Assembly (NCBI GenBank): GCA_041481445.1
Contig: JBGPBV010000019.1
Coordinates: 1-64,000, forward strand
Length of the DNA: 64,000 bases
Direction of reading: 5' to 3'
DNA from: AA29 sp041481445
GTDB lineage: Bacteria; Acidobacteriota; Vicinamibacteria; Fen-336
Under the pieces are notes generated by a model. It was not told the DNA's origin. It made no database searches and saw only the letters and a list, made by a program, of their open reading frames with translations. Made by a program: the position numbers and the translations under genes. This document shows, in pieces, positions 7,244-15,047 of the stretch. Positions within the stretch are counted from its first letter, which is position 1; the number at the start of each line of letters is the position of its first letter.

Positions 7244-8406
7244 CGACGGTGATGCCGAGGATGTCCAGCGGGAGGGCACGCGTCCCCGGGCCGCACTCGA
7301 TGAGCGCGGTCGACTTCGAGCGCGCGCCCTTCCTCGTGATCTGGGAGACGACGCAGGCCTGCGCCCTGGCCTGCCGGCACTGCCGTGCCTCCGCCCGGCC
7401 GTGGCGCGATCCGCTCGAGCTGACCACCGAGGAAGGACGCCGCGTGATCCGGCAGACGAAGGAGATGGGGACCCCGCTCATCGTGTTCAGCGGCGGGGAC
7501 CCGGCGAGCCGGCCGGACCTGCTCGAGCTGATCGCGGAGGGGAAGGCGCAAGGCCTGCGTACCGCGACCATCCCCGCCGCCACCGACGCCCTCACCGCCG
7601 ACCTGGTCGCCCGGCTCAAGGTCGCGGGCCTCGATCAGCTCGCGTTCAGCCTGGACTTCCCCGACGCCGCGCGGCACGACGCCTTCCGCGGCGTGCCGGG
7701 CGCCTTCGAGAAGACGATGCGGGCCGTCTCCTGGGCGCACTCGGTCGGGCTGCCGCTGCAGATCAACACCACCCTGTGCGCGGAGACCGCCCCCTTCCTC
7801 GAGCGGATGGCCGACTTCGTGGAGACGCTCGGGATCGTGTTCTGGGAGGTGTTCTTCCTGGTCCCCACCGGCCGCGGCAGCGTCATCGGCGGCCTGCGCG
7901 CCGACGAGTGCGAGCGGATGTTCGAGGTCATCCAGCGGGTCCAGGAGAAGGGCACGTTCATCGTCAAGGTGACGGAGGCCCCGCACTACCGGCGCCACGT
8001 GGCGCAGCGCCTGGCCGCGGCCCCGGGAGCCTCGCGGGCGGGCGGCGCCGTCGAGATGCCGTCCCTGCTCACCACCTCCGAGGGCCCCGGCCACACCGTC
8101 GGCCTGGCCCCGCGCGGCGTGAACGCCGGCAACGGCTTCCTCTTCGTGTCCCATCGCGGCGAGGTCTTCCCGAGCGGCTTCCTGCCCCTGCGGGCGGGGA
8201 GCGTGCGCGAGAGCTCGCTCTTGGAGATCTACCGCGACACGCCCATCTTCCGCGCCCTGCGCGACCCCGACGCGCTGGAGGGACGCTGCCGCCGCTGCGA
8301 GTTCCGCCGGATCTGCGGCGGGTCGCGCTCGCGCGCGTATGCGCTGACCGGCGACCCGTTCGCGACCGACCCCTGGTGCTCGTACCGGCCGGCGGAGGGC
8401 GCCTAG
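7240..8406 (+). CDS. Radical SAM/SPASM protein (TIGR04053-like)
   Basis: 388 aa. The AdoMet iron-sulfur motif is CALACRHC (C-x3-C-x2-C, about residue 46), followed by the GGDPASRPD glycine-rich motif. The C-terminus has a SPASM-type cysteine set: CRRCEFRRICGG, then a further cysteine in DPWCSYRP. The opening FERAPFLVIWETTQACALAC is close to the TIGR04053/heme-d1-like radical SAM group (NirJ/AhbC/AhbD relatives). It begins inside the stop of the small Cys-rich gene. Known relatives modify peptides or porphyrins. The substrate here is unknown; the neighbouring cytochrome assembly genes make a heme-related role possible. Confidence 0.85.
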   Translation: MTTVMPRMSSGRARVPGPHSMSAVDFERAPFLVIWETTQACALACRHCRASARPWRDPLELTTEEGRRVIRQTKEMGTPLIVFSGGDPASRPDLLELIAEGKAQGLRTATIPAATDALTADLVARLKVAGLDQLAFSLDFPDAARHDAFRGVPGAFEKTMRAVSWAHSVGLPLQINTTLCAETAPFLERMADFVETLGIVFWEVFFLVPTGRGSVIGGLRADECERMFEVIQRVQEKGTFIVKVTEAPHYRRHVAQRLAAAPGASRAGGAVEMPSLLTTSEGPGHTVGLAPRGVNAGNGFLFVSHRGEVFPSGFLPLRAGSVRESSLLEIYRDTPIFRALRDPDALEGRCRRCEFRRICGGSRSRAYALTGDPFATDPWCSYRPAEGA

Positions 8407-8885
8407 GGCTGCTCCGGCCCCAGCCACTGGCGCATCCACAGCGCGCGCTGGCCGGCCTCCTCGTACACGTGCTCCACGTTCCAGTTGCACATGGACGTGA
8501 GCTGCTCTTCCGTGAGCCATTCCTCGGCGAGCACGAAGAGCCCGTGGATCTCGTGCTCGAGGTGGTCGTGGAGGAGGCTCACGAACCGCTCGACGTCGGA
8601 CGAGTCGAAATCGCCGCCGCGTATCCTCGCGACCGCCTGGCGGATGGCCGCGTGCTCGGCGCGCACGGCCACGAGGGCGGGGAACTCCTCGCCCAGGGCG
8701 CGGGTGAGCGCCGGGTACAGCGCGGCGTCCTCGATCTCGGAGTGACGGCCCTCCGCCACCGCGATCGTCTCCACGGCCGCCGCGATCACCTCGCGGGGCG
8801 CGCCGAGCGCGACCAGCTCGCGCACGATCTTGAGCTGCTGCAGGAACACGCCGTGCTCGACCTTCAGGCGATCCGTGATCTTCAT
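8403..8885 (-). CDS. Hemerythrin HHE-domain protein
   Basis: 160 aa. Helical protein with the hemerythrin ligand pattern: VEHG near residue 10, EGRHSEIEDAALYP, RAEHAAIR, and HDHLEHEIHGLF. Such proteins bind a di-iron centre and sense or store O2 or NO, or help repair iron-sulfur centres. Its stop overlaps that of the convergent radical SAM gene by 4 bp. A near-perfect sigma-54 promoter (8919-8934) and three phased 13-bp sites lie upstream. A second, different hemerythrin is at 37884. Confidence 0.88.
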   Translation of the reverse strand: MKITDRLKVEHGVFLQQLKIVRELVALGAPREVIAAAVETIAVAEGRHSEIEDAALYPALTRALGEEFPALVAVRAEHAAIRQAVARIRGGDFDSSDVERFVSLLHDHLEHEIHGLFVLAEEWLTEEQLTSMCNWNVEHVYEEAGQRALWMRQWLGPEQP

Positions 8886-8918
8886 CCGCCACCTCTCGGG
8901 CTTCCGGCCGGCCGCAGG

Positions 8919-8934
8919 AGCAAGCGCGGTGCCA
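8919..8934 (-). promoter_or_regulatory. Sigma-54 (-24/-12) promoter of the hemerythrin gene
   Basis: On the minus strand: TGGCAC-CGCGC-TTGCT, an essentially perfect match to the TGGCAC-N5-TTGCW consensus. The predicted transcript starts near 8908, about 23 bases before the ATG at 8885. Confidence 0.7.
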
Positions 8935-8975
8935 TCGCGCGCGCCGCGCCAGGGGCGGCGGTGCAGGGACGCCGG

Positions 8976-9048
8976 CGCTGGATTTTCGCCCTCCGCGGGG
9001 GAAAACGCACCTCTTGCCGACGGGAGCGGCCGAAACGTGCGAATTGCG
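8976..9048. promoter_or_regulatory. Three phased 13-bp palindromic sites (putative enhancer, UAS)
   Basis: CGCTGGATTTTCG (8976-8988), CGCACCTCTTGCC (9006-9018) and CGTGCGAATTGCG (9036-9048), each exactly 30 bp after the last. They lie about 68-140 bp upstream of the predicted start of hemerythrin transcription, and just upstream of resB on the other side. An extra inverted repeat GCGCCA-CT-TGGCGC occupies 9046-9059. Confidence 0.6.
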
Positions 9049-9088
9049 CCACTTGGCGCGGGTACGGGGTTTGAATCGAGGGTCTGCC

Positions 9089-10549
9089 ATGAGCTCGAGA
9101 GCTGCCCTCGATCCCCGCCGCCTTTTCGACCTCCTGGCCTCGCTCCGCGTCGGCATCGTGTCGATGGTGGTGCTGGCGGTGGCCTGCGGCGTCGCGACCT
9201 TCTACGAGTCGAGCCACGGGACCGCCGCCGCCCAGCGCGTCTTCTACCAGACGCGGTGGTTCACGTTCCTGCTCGCCCTGCTGGCCGTGAACATCTTCCT
9301 CTCCATGCTCAAGCGCTACCCGTGGCACCCCCACCAGGCCGGATTCGTGATGGCGCACGTCGGGATCGTCCTCCTGCTCGTGGGATCGCTCGTCTCGCTG
9401 CATCTCGGCCTCGACGGCACGGTGGCCCTCTACGAAGGGGAGGGCACGGGCAGCGTGGCCCTGCGCGCGCCCACCCTCGACGTGCAGGTCGGCGATCACC
9501 ATGAGACCTTCGCCGCCGCGTTCGACTCCGCCCCGCCGCGGCCGGCCCGGCCGGCGGTGTGGGCGGTGGCGGGCACGCCGGTCAAGCTGGTGGCGGACGG
9601 ATACGCGCCCCATGTCGAGGCGACGGAGGCGGTCGTGCCCGCGGACGACGGGACGCCCGCCGCGTCGTACGCCCTGGACGGCCCTTTCGGACACGCGGCG
9701 GGATGGCTCCTGGCCGGCGGCGAGCGCGCGCGGGCCGAGATGGGCCCGCTGCACCTCGACCTCCGCTCGGCGGCCTCGGAGGCCGAGGCCCAGGCGGCCC
9801 TGCACGGTCAGGTGACCGGCAACCAGGTGGCGTTCGTCGTGGGCCCGGAGGCCCAGGCGCGGTTCGCGCTGCGGGCGGAAGGGCGCCCACCCGTGATCGG
9901 GCAACTGAGCCCCGGCCGCGCGATCGAGACGCCGTGGATGGGCCTCACCGTGACCGTCGACCGCCTGCTGCCGCACGCCACGGTCCGGAGGACGGTGGCG
10001 CCGGCGACCGCGCCCGCGCGCGAGGAGCGGCGCGTGCCCGGCGTCCGGGTGCGCTTCGACAGCCCGGCCGGCGGCACCGCCTCCGAGTGGATCCCCTGGG
10101 GCGAGAGCGTCGGGGCCGAGCTCGCGGAAGGACCCGCCTCCGTCTCCTTCGGCGAGGCGCAGGCGGCGCTGCCGTTCCGCATCACCCTCCTCGAGTTCAA
10201 GGCCGCCACGTACCCGGGCTCGCGCCGCCCCGCCAGCTACGAGAGCCGCGTCCGGATCGACGAGCCGGACGGCCGCACGTCGGAGCACCTGGTCTCGATG
10301 AACCACCCGCTGCACCGCGACGGGTACGTGTTCTTCCAGGCCTCCTTCGTCGAAGGGCGGCCCATGATGTCGATCTTCTCCGTCTCCCGCTCGCCCGGCC
10401 TGCCCCTCGTGTACGCGGGCACCGCGCTCGTGAGCCTGGGCGTGGCCTGGATGTTCTACGTCAAGCCCTGGGTGGCCCGCCGGCAAGCGCGCCAGGCCGC
10501 CGGACGACGCCGGGCCTGGGCGGGAAACGTCGCGGAGGTGACGCCGTGA
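9089..10549 (+). CDS. resB: ResB-like cytochrome c biogenesis protein (Ccs system II)
   Basis: 486 aa. Three membrane helices near the N-terminus (about residues 18-40, 58-75 and 82-105), a large periplasmic domain (to about residue 445) and a last helix near 450-470 ending in basic residues. This is the ResB/Ccs1 layout. ResB works with CcsA to move heme to the periplasm and attach it to CXXCH motifs, which fits a region rich in cytochromes c. The stop overlaps the GTG start of a USP gene, and ccsA follows. No sigma-54 promoter is evident in this direction. Confidence 0.85.
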   Translation: MSSRAALDPRRLFDLLASLRVGIVSMVVLAVACGVATFYESSHGTAAAQRVFYQTRWFTFLLALLAVNIFLSMLKRYPWHPHQAGFVMAHVGIVLLLVGSLVSLHLGLDGTVALYEGEGTGSVALRAPTLDVQVGDHHETFAAAFDSAPPRPARPAVWAVAGTPVKLVADGYAPHVEATEAVVPADDGTPAASYALDGPFGHAAGWLLAGGERARAEMGPLHLDLRSAASEAEAQAALHGQVTGNQVAFVVGPEAQARFALRAEGRPPVIGQLSPGRAIETPWMGLTVTVDRLLPHATVRRTVAPATAPAREERRVPGVRVRFDSPAGGTASEWIPWGESVGAELAEGPASVSFGEAQAALPFRITLLEFKAATYPGSRRPASYESRVRIDEPDGRTSEHLVSMNHPLHRDGYVFFQASFVEGRPMMSIFSVSRSPGLPLVYAGTALVSLGVAWMFYVKPWVARRQARQAAGRRRAWAGNVAEVTP

Positions 10550-11487
10550 TCAGCATTGCTCGCATCCTGTGCCCCACCGACTTCTCCGACGCCTCCCGGC
10601 GCGCGCTGGCGGAGGCGGTCACTCTCGCGCGGTGGTACGAGGCCGAGTTGACGGTCCTCCATGCCGCGCCCCTGCTCGTGCTGCCCCCGGTCGAGCTCGC
10701 GTACATCCCGTCCACGGCCCTCGGCCCCGAGGCCCGCCAGCGCCTCCTGGGCGAGCTGCGCGCCTTCGTGGAGCCGGTGCGCCGCGCGGCCCCGGCCGTC
10801 CGCATCGAGCTCGTGGAAGGCGACCCCGTGACCGAGATCCTCTCCCGTGCGCAGGGTGGAGAGACCGACCTCGTCGTGCTCGGGACGCACGGCCGGCAGG
10901 GTCTCCCGCGCTGGGTGCTCGGCTCGGTCACCGAGAAGGTCCTGCGCCGCGCCCCCTGCCCGGTGCTCACGGTGGCCCCGTCCGCGACGGCCGCTCCCTC
11001 CGCCCGCTTCGAGACCGTCCTCTGTCCCGTCGACTTCTCGCCGTCCTCTCCCCATACCGTGCGCGAGGCGGCCGCGCTGGCCGAGGAGGGGCAGGCGCGG
11101 CTCGTCCTCCTGCACGTGATCGAGGGATCCATCTACCCGCCCATGCGGGTGCCTCCGGGGTTCGATCGCGCCGCCTATCGCGACGAGGTGACGGCGGCGG
11201 TGAGCGGGCGGCTCTGGCGCCTCCTGCCCGACGGCCGCGGCGGGGCGGAGGTCGCGGTGGTCTGGGGCACGCCGCACCGCGAGATCCTCCGGCAGGCGGT
11301 GGACCGACGGGCGGGCCTGATCGTCATGGGGGCGCACGGCGGCGCCCTGGACTCGACCGTCTTCGGCTCGACGGCGCACCGGGTCGTCCGCGACGCCACC
11401 GCGCCCGTTCTCGTGCTGCGCGCCCACACCCACGGCTTCGAGGAGCGCACGCCGGAGCTGGTGGGCGTGCGGGACGGCCTGGAATGA
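10546..11487 (+). CDS. Tandem-domain universal stress protein
   Basis: 313 aa, GTG start with GGAGGTG upstream, overlapping the resB stop (GTGA). Two Usp domains: the first ends GTHGRQGLPRWVLGSVTEKVL, written here only to show the complete G-x2-G-x9-G-S ATP loop, and the second carries GAHGGALDSTVFGS, a slightly shortened loop. It lies between resB and ccsA with overlaps on both sides, so the three genes form one translational unit. A USP placed inside a cytochrome assembly module is unusual. Its role there is not known. Confidence 0.88.
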   Translation: MISIARILCPTDFSDASRRALAEAVTLARWYEAELTVLHAAPLLVLPPVELAYIPSTALGPEARQRLLGELRAFVEPVRRAAPAVRIELVEGDPVTEILSRAQGGETDLVVLGTHGRQGLPRWVLGSVTEKVLRRAPCPVLTVAPSATAAPSARFETVLCPVDFSPSSPHTVREAAALAEEGQARLVLLHVIEGSIYPPMRVPPGFDRAAYRDEVTAAVSGRLWRLLPDGRGGAEVAVVWGTPHREILRQAVDRRAGLIVMGAHGGALDSTVFGSTAHRVVRDATAPVLVLRAHTHGFEERTPELVGVRDGLE

Positions 11488-11507
11488 CCCCTTCGAGGAG
11501 GATGAGC

Positions 11508-13196
11508 ATGCGGAGCCGGACCCTGGTCTCCCTCGCCGCCGCCCTCGTCGGCCTGGCCATCTCCGGGGGGCCGGCCGCCGCCGGCCCCGTGGACGCCCTG
11601 CGCAGCCTGCCCGTGCAGGACGGCGGGCGCGTCAAGCCGCTCGACACGTTCGCGCGGGAGTCGTCGCGCCGCATCACCGGCGCGCGCGCGTTCGGCGCGG
11701 AGTCCGTCCGCGGCCTCGATCCGCTGGAATGGATCGTGGCCATGATGGCGGAGCCGGAGCGCTGGAAGGATGCGCCGATCATGCGCGTCACCCACGCCGA
11801 CCTGCGCCAGGCCGTCGGCCTCCCCGCGGCCAAGGACCGCTACACCTTCCGCGAGCTGGCCACCCACGAGCCGTTCCTCAAGGCGGCGGAGGCCGTGCGT
11901 GCGAAGCAGGAGGCGGACGCCGACGCCCGGCTGGACGCCGTCGAGAGCGAGATCGCGAACCTCTACGGCAACCTGGCCCTGATGTCCGAGATCTTCACCG
12001 GCGAGGCCCTCCACGTCGTGCCCGACGCCGCCGAGGCGGACGGGACCTGGGGCTCGTGGGCCCACCTCCTCCACGCGGAGGACCCCGCCACGCGCCGGGC
12101 GGGCCTGCTCGCGAGCGCGCTCCTGTCCGCCTATGCCGCCGGCGACACCGCGGCGGTGGCCACGGCGGCCGTGACCCTGCGCAGCCGCCTCGGCCCGCTG
12201 GCCCCCACCGTGCCCACCCTTGCCACCCTGGAGCGAGAGGTCCGATACAACCGGATGAAGCCGTTCCGCCTCTCGTGGACCCTGTACCTTCTCGGCTTCC
12301 TCGCCCTGCTGGCCAGCTTCCCCCTCGCCTCGCGCGTGGCCTCCGGAGCCGGGTTCGCCCTGGTCACGGCCGCCTTCCTCGTGCAGGGCTACGGCATGCT
12401 CCTGCGCATCCTGATCTCGGGTCGGCCGCCGGTCACGAACATGTACGAGTCGGTCGTGTTCGTCTCCTGGGGCGCGATGCTGTTCGCGCTGCTGTTCGAG
12501 GCGGCCTACCGCGTGCGGTACTTCGCGGCCTGCGCGGCCGGGCTCGGAGTGGTCCTCCTCATCCTGGCCGACAACGTGCCGATCCTGGACGGCTCGATCG
12601 AGCCCCTCGTCCCCGTGCTCCGCGACAACATGTGGCTGACCGTGCACGTCCTGACCATCACGCTGGGATACGCCGCGTTCTTCCTCGGAGTGGCCCTGGG
12701 GCACCTGAACCTCGGCCTCTACTTCTTCGCGCCCCGCCGGCAGGCGCTCCTGCGGACGATGTCGCAGTTCCTCTACCGGTCCCTCCAGGCGGGGACGCTG
12801 TTCCTGGCCGCGGGCACCCTGCTGGGCGGGGTCTGGGCCTCGTACTCGTGGGGCCGGTTCTGGGGCTGGGACCCCAAGGAGACCTGGGCCCTCATCGCCC
12901 TCCTCACGTACCTGGCCATCCTGCACGGCCGGTTCATCGGGTGGATCCGCGACTTCGGCCTCGCGGTGGGCGCCCTGCTCGGCGGCCTCACCGTGCTCAT
13001 GGCGTGGTACGGCGTGAACTTCATCCTCGGCACCGGCCTCCATTCGTACGGGTTCGGCACCGGCGGTTACGCCTACGTGGGCGGCTTCGTGGCCTTCGAG
13101 GTGGCGGTGATCACGGGCGCGTTCCTGCGCCTCCGCTCCGCGCGGGCGGCGGACTCGCGTGCGTCCAGCGCGGCCGCGCTGCCCGCCGGAGTTTGA
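11508..13196 (+). CDS. ccsA: CcsA/CcsB-type heme exporter of cytochrome c biogenesis
   Basis: 562 aa. The start is taken at 11508, 6 bases after GAGGAGG; the ATG at 11484 overlapping the USP stop, or 11502, is possible. Signal/anchor at residues 1-28, a periplasmic section to about residue 245, then multiple membrane helices. The heme-handling tryptophan-rich motif FWGWDPKETWALI is at about residues 450-463, and conserved histidines occur in TVHVLTITLGY and GTGLHSYG. CcsA and ResB together form the system II heme lyase. The long N-terminal periplasmic part is typical of the fused or extended CcsA proteins of delta-proteobacteria-like groups. Confidence 0.88.
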   Translation: MRSRTLVSLAAALVGLAISGGPAAAGPVDALRSLPVQDGGRVKPLDTFARESSRRITGARAFGAESVRGLDPLEWIVAMMAEPERWKDAPIMRVTHADLRQAVGLPAAKDRYTFRELATHEPFLKAAEAVRAKQEADADARLDAVESEIANLYGNLALMSEIFTGEALHVVPDAAEADGTWGSWAHLLHAEDPATRRAGLLASALLSAYAAGDTAAVATAAVTLRSRLGPLAPTVPTLATLEREVRYNRMKPFRLSWTLYLLGFLALLASFPLASRVASGAGFALVTAAFLVQGYGMLLRILISGRPPVTNMYESVVFVSWGAMLFALLFEAAYRVRYFAACAAGLGVVLLILADNVPILDGSIEPLVPVLRDNMWLTVHVLTITLGYAAFFLGVALGHLNLGLYFFAPRRQALLRTMSQFLYRSLQAGTLFLAAGTLLGGVWASYSWGRFWGWDPKETWALIALLTYLAILHGRFIGWIRDFGLAVGALLGGLTVLMAWYGVNFILGTGLHSYGFGTGGYAYVGGFVAFEVAVITGAFLRLRSARAADSRASSAAALPAGV

Positions 13197-13219
13197 CTGG
13201 GGACGCCTTCGGTGCTCCC

Positions 13220-13561
13220 ATGCTGAGGATGGCGCGACGCTCTCGACTGGCTTTGGCCGCGTACCTGCTCGGCCTCTGCGCGCTGTTCCTGGCCGTCTGC
13301 CCGTGCCCGCCGGCGGCGCCGGCGGCCGGACCGGTGGAGCACGGGTGCTGCGCGCCGGAGAGCGGGTGGCGCGCCGCCCGCCCCTCGTGCTGCGGCCAGG
13401 ATGGACAGGCGGCGGCGCGCGTCTCCACCCCGGCTCCGCCGGCACCCTCGATCACGGCGGTCTCCGTGATCGAGGCCGCGCGGCCGGTGGCGCGCCTGCG
13501 TCCGTCCGACGCCCTCCGCGTCCCTGCGCCAGGCCGTCCTCCGCTCGTCCTCCGTATCTGA
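13220..13561 (+). CDS. Small secreted cysteine-rich protein upstream of metal efflux genes
   Basis: 113 aa, unrecognised. Residues 1-30 form a signal peptide (LALAAYLLGLCALFLAV). Two CC pairs follow (EHGCCAPESG and PSCCGQDG), then an Ala/Pro-rich tail ending PPLVLRI. Start is the ATG at 13220, or 13229; neither has a good ribosome site. Small secreted proteins of this kind often head RND metal-efflux operons and may bind Cu, Ag, Zn or Hg (inference). Moderate confidence that it is a real gene. Confidence 0.55.
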   Translation: MLRMARRSRLALAAYLLGLCALFLAVCPCPPAAPAAGPVEHGCCAPESGWRAARPSCCGQDGQAAARVSTPAPPAPSITAVSVIEAARPVARLRPSDALRVPAPGRPPLVLRI

Positions 13562-13669
13562 TCCCCTGCCCCGGGGCCTGAGCGCGCCCCGCTCCCCGTC
13601 CGTCTCGAAGGCCGCCGCCCGTGGTCCCCCACGCGCGGCCAGGACGCCGGACACACGGCAGAGGTTTCG

Positions 13670-15040
13670 ATGTCGACCCGACTCTCGTCCGTTCTCTTCA
13701 CGATGCTGGCCCTGGCCCGCGCAGCCGCGGCCCAGCCGCCCTCCGCGCCGCCCGTGCCCGGGGACGATCCCGGCCTGGACGCCCTGGTCGCGGAGGCGCT
13801 CGCGGCCAACCCGGACCTGCGCGCGCTGGAAGAGGCCGCCCGCGCCGCCCGCCAGCGGCCCGCCCAGGTCTCGGCTCTCCCCGACCCCGTGCTCGGCCTC
13901 GCCTACACGAACGAGACCTGGGGCCTGACCCTGGGCCGCATGGACGACACCAACCTGGCCCTCTCGGCCAGCCAGGGCCTGCCCTTTCCCGGCAAGCGCC
14001 GGCTGCGAGGCGAGATCGCGTCCCGCGAGGCAGACGAGGTCGACCAGCGGGTGGCGCGGGCCCGCCTCGGCGTGGCCGCCAGCGTGAGGCGCGCCTACGC
14101 GGCCCTGCTGCAGGCGCGGGCCCTGCGCGCGCTGGTGGACGAGCAGGGCGGGATCTGGGGGCAGATCGAGGGGGTGACGCGCGCCCGCTACGGCGTCGGC
14201 CAGGGCAACCAGCAGGACGTCCTGCGGGCCCAGGTCGAGATCACGCGCATCGGGCAGCTCACGGCCGAGCAGGACGCGGAGGCGGCCGTGCGCACGGCGG
14301 AGCTCGCCCGGCTCCTGGGCCGCGCGACGGACACCCAGGTGGAGGCGCCGGGCGCCCTCCACGGCGTGGCCGCCGCGGGGCCGGTGGCGGCCGAGCTGGA
14401 GCGCCTGCGGGCGATCAGCCCCGAGCTGGCCGCCGCGCGGTCCGCCGTCGAGCGCGCCCGCCTGCAGGTCGCCCTGGCGCGGAAGGAGTATCGCCCCGAC
14501 TTCGCGGTGCAAGCCGCCTACATGAATCGCGGCGGCCTGGACCCCATGTGGCAGGCGGGCGTGGCCCTCACCCTGCCCCTCGATCGGAAGCGGCGCGAAG
14601 CGGCCGTCGCGGAGTCGGAAGCGCTCCTGCGCGCGGCGGAGTCGCGCGGGGCCGCGGTGGAGCTGCAGCTCCGGTTTCGGACCGAGGAGCGACTGGCCCA
14701 GCTCGAGGCGGTGCGGGCGACGACGACCCTGTACCAGGAAGGCATCGTCCCCCAGGACCGCATGTCGGTGGAGGCGGCGGTGGCCAGCTACCAGGCCGGC
14801 CGCGCGCCGTTCCTCGTCGTCCTGGAGGCGCTCACCACGCTGTACGGCGACCGCGTCACCCTCGTCCGGCTGCTCGCGGGCCAGGCGCGCCTGCGCGCCA
14901 GCCTCGACGAGGCCAGCCTCGAGGCGACGCCCGAGAGCCTTTCCGTGATCCCCGCCGCCATGGCCGGTGGCGCCGGGGCCGCGAGCGCGGCCGCCCGCGG
15001 TACGCCCTCGGGAGCGATGGGCTCGATGGGCAATCAGTGA
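13670..15040 (+). CDS. cusC: Outer-membrane efflux protein (TolC/CusC family)
   Basis: 456 aa. Signal peptide (residues 1-21, cleaved after AAAAQ) and the two-repeat coiled-coil/beta structure of outer-membrane factors, with LPDPVLGLAYTN and a QGLPFPGKRRLRGEIA segment typical of the heavy-metal (CusC/CzcC-like) branch. It exports ions taken over from the inner-membrane pump. It is first in a CBA operon with the adaptor (15048) and the RND pump (16368). The last 40 residues are an Ala/Gly-rich tail. Confidence 0.85.
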   Translation: MSTRLSSVLFTMLALARAAAAQPPSAPPVPGDDPGLDALVAEALAANPDLRALEEAARAARQRPAQVSALPDPVLGLAYTNETWGLTLGRMDDTNLALSASQGLPFPGKRRLRGEIASREADEVDQRVARARLGVAASVRRAYAALLQARALRALVDEQGGIWGQIEGVTRARYGVGQGNQQDVLRAQVEITRIGQLTAEQDAEAAVRTAELARLLGRATDTQVEAPGALHGVAAAGPVAAELERLRAISPELAAARSAVERARLQVALARKEYRPDFAVQAAYMNRGGLDPMWQAGVALTLPLDRKRREAAVAESEALLRAAESRGAAVELQLRFRTEERLAQLEAVRATTTLYQEGIVPQDRMSVEAAVASYQAGRAPFLVVLEALTTLYGDRVTLVRLLAGQARLRASLDEASLEATPESLSVIPAAMAGGAGAASAAARGTPSGAMGSMGNQ

Positions 15041-15047
15041 GGACGCA

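Noticed and set aside
6733..9048. 30-bp-spaced repeats as a CRISPR array
   Set aside because: Only the 13-bp sites are similar and they are degenerate. The 17-bp intervals are too short for spacers, there are two or three units per region, and no cas genes are present.
9041..9075. Sigma-54 promoter for resB in the plus direction
   Set aside because: No GG-N10-GC pair with acceptable flanks occurs between the phased sites and the resB start.
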